Below, one piece after another: positions 13,849 through 14,114 of a DNA stretch of 14,114 nucleotides. The notes under the pieces were generated by a model. The model was not told the DNA's origin. It saw nothing but the letters and a program-made list of their open reading frames with translations, and ran no database searches. Position numbers and translations under genes: made by a program. Each line of letters starts with the position of its first letter. Within the stretch, counting starts at the first letter, position 1. Source of the DNA: an uncultured Pseudomonadota bacterium (lineage in GTDB: Bacteria > Pseudomonadota > Gammaproteobacteria > Steroidobacterales > Steroidobacteraceae); contig CAITAM010000184.1 in assembly GCA_903890265.1 (NCBI GenBank), positions 1 to 14,114 on the forward strand. The letters are read 5' to 3'.

Positions 13849-14013
13849 ATGTTTGTAAAGATGCTGCTGCAGATGTCGTCGGTCTTCCTCAAGATCGGCT
13901 ACGTGATCGCCATGATCTGGCTGTACGCCAGCAAGCCGGCCCTGATCGGCGTGGGCGTGGTGATCGTCATGCTGCTGTCGGCGCTCGCGGTCGGCGCAAA
14001 AATCCGCCGCTAG
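13849..14013 (+). CDS. small two-helix membrane protein, unknown function
   Basis: A 54-residue peptide that I do not recognise. It begins MFVKMLLQMSSVF, then has a first hydrophobic helix at about 10-27 ending in WLYASKP, and a second at about 31-49 (rich in Val, Ile, Leu and Gly), and ends with the basic AKIRR. Positive-inside reasoning puts the tail in the cytoplasm and the short ASKP turn outside, giving a hairpin topology. Support for a real gene comes from the good ribosome binding site, the AT-rich candidate promoter, the coherent two-helix composition and the convergent arrangement with the next gene, whose stop shares the CTAG at 14010-14013. It lies 135 nt after the permease gene and may have its own transcript. 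Confidence 0.72.
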   Translation: MFVKMLLQMSSVFLKIGYVIAMIWLYASKPALIGVGVVIVMLLSALAVGAKIRR

Positions 14014-14114
14014 GCGCGCGATTGCTGCGACAGCACGGCGCAGAAACGGTCCACTTTCGCCGCAGCAAAGGCGCGCGCTTCGATCTCGAAGCGGTTCGCG
14101 GTGTAGCCCCGCCG
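14010..14114 (-). CDS. C-terminal fragment of an unidentified protein
   Basis: The minus strand is open from the right edge to a TAG (complement of 14010-14012), giving the last 34 residues of a protein that starts outside the window. The visible part begins RRGYTANRFEIEARAF and ends AVLSQQSRA; it is rich in Ala, Arg and aromatic residues and looks like a soluble helical tail. The YTANRFEIEA stretch resembles an N-P-F-E-x-E-A pattern seen near the ends of some metallopeptidase-like proteins, but that is too little to name a family. Codons end mostly in G or C as in the neighbouring genes, which supports coding. It converges on the small membrane protein gene with a 4-nt overlap. Confidence 0.5.
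   Translation of the reverse strand, partial: RRGYTANRFEIEARAFAAAKVDRFCAVLSQQSRA

Noticed and set aside
1..14114. CRISPR arrays, insertion sequences, phage genes, toxin-antitoxin pairs, tRNA or rRNA genes.
   Set aside because: Looked for spaced repeats, terminal inverted repeats, transposase or integrase motifs and tRNA T-loop sequence; none was found.

Overview
The window is a GC-rich (by eye about 70% G+C) bacterial chromosome segment with tightly packed genes. The set of genes (mnmG, rsmG, parA, a PrpB/PrpC/PrpD methylcitrate cycle, a cytochrome c4-type dihaem protein and a QmcA/NfeD pair) fits a gammaproteobacterium, probably from an environmental or uncultured lineage. That assignment is an inference from gene content and protein similarity remembered from known families; I could not search databases. 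mnmG, rsmG and parA commonly lie close to the replication origin, so this may be an origin-proximal region.

The left three quarters (1-10205) carries eleven genes all on the minus strand. In transcription order they are mnmG (tRNA wobble-uridine modification), qmcA and an nfeD-like gene (membrane SPFH pair), a dihaem cytochrome c, a metallo-beta-lactamase-fold hydrolase, prpB, prpC and prpD (2-methylcitrate cycle for propionyl-CoA), a DUF2721 membrane protein, rsmG (16S rRNA G527 methyltransferase) and the first 12 codons of parA. In many bacteria mnmG and rsmG are adjacent; here about 7.6 kb of mostly metabolic and membrane genes separates them, with rsmG still attached to parA. From prpB to rsmG the gaps are only 3-48 nt, so the propionate genes, the DUF2721 gene and rsmG could share a transcript. 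Candidate promoters lie before qmcA, before the cytochrome gene and before prpB.

The right part (10317-13713) is divergent, on the plus strand, and starts from a 111-nt spacer shared with mnmG. It holds an exported TAP-like alpha/beta hydrolase, an ABC ATPase and an ABC-2 (NatB-like) permease. Their stop and start codons overlap (GTGA, then TGATG), so they look like one translationally coupled unit: a secreted hydrolase with its own two-gene exporter. Downstream is a 54-residue two-helix membrane peptide gene with a good ribosome binding site. It meets, tail to tail in a shared CTAG, the last 34 codons of a minus-strand gene that runs off the right edge.

I see no CRISPR array, insertion sequence, tRNA, rRNA or phage gene. 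Most of the window is ordinary housekeeping and metabolic sequence. The points most worth a second look are the split mnmG/rsmG locus carrying the prp genes, the hydrolase-exporter unit, the mutually exclusive hairpins in the prpB leader, and the small membrane protein.
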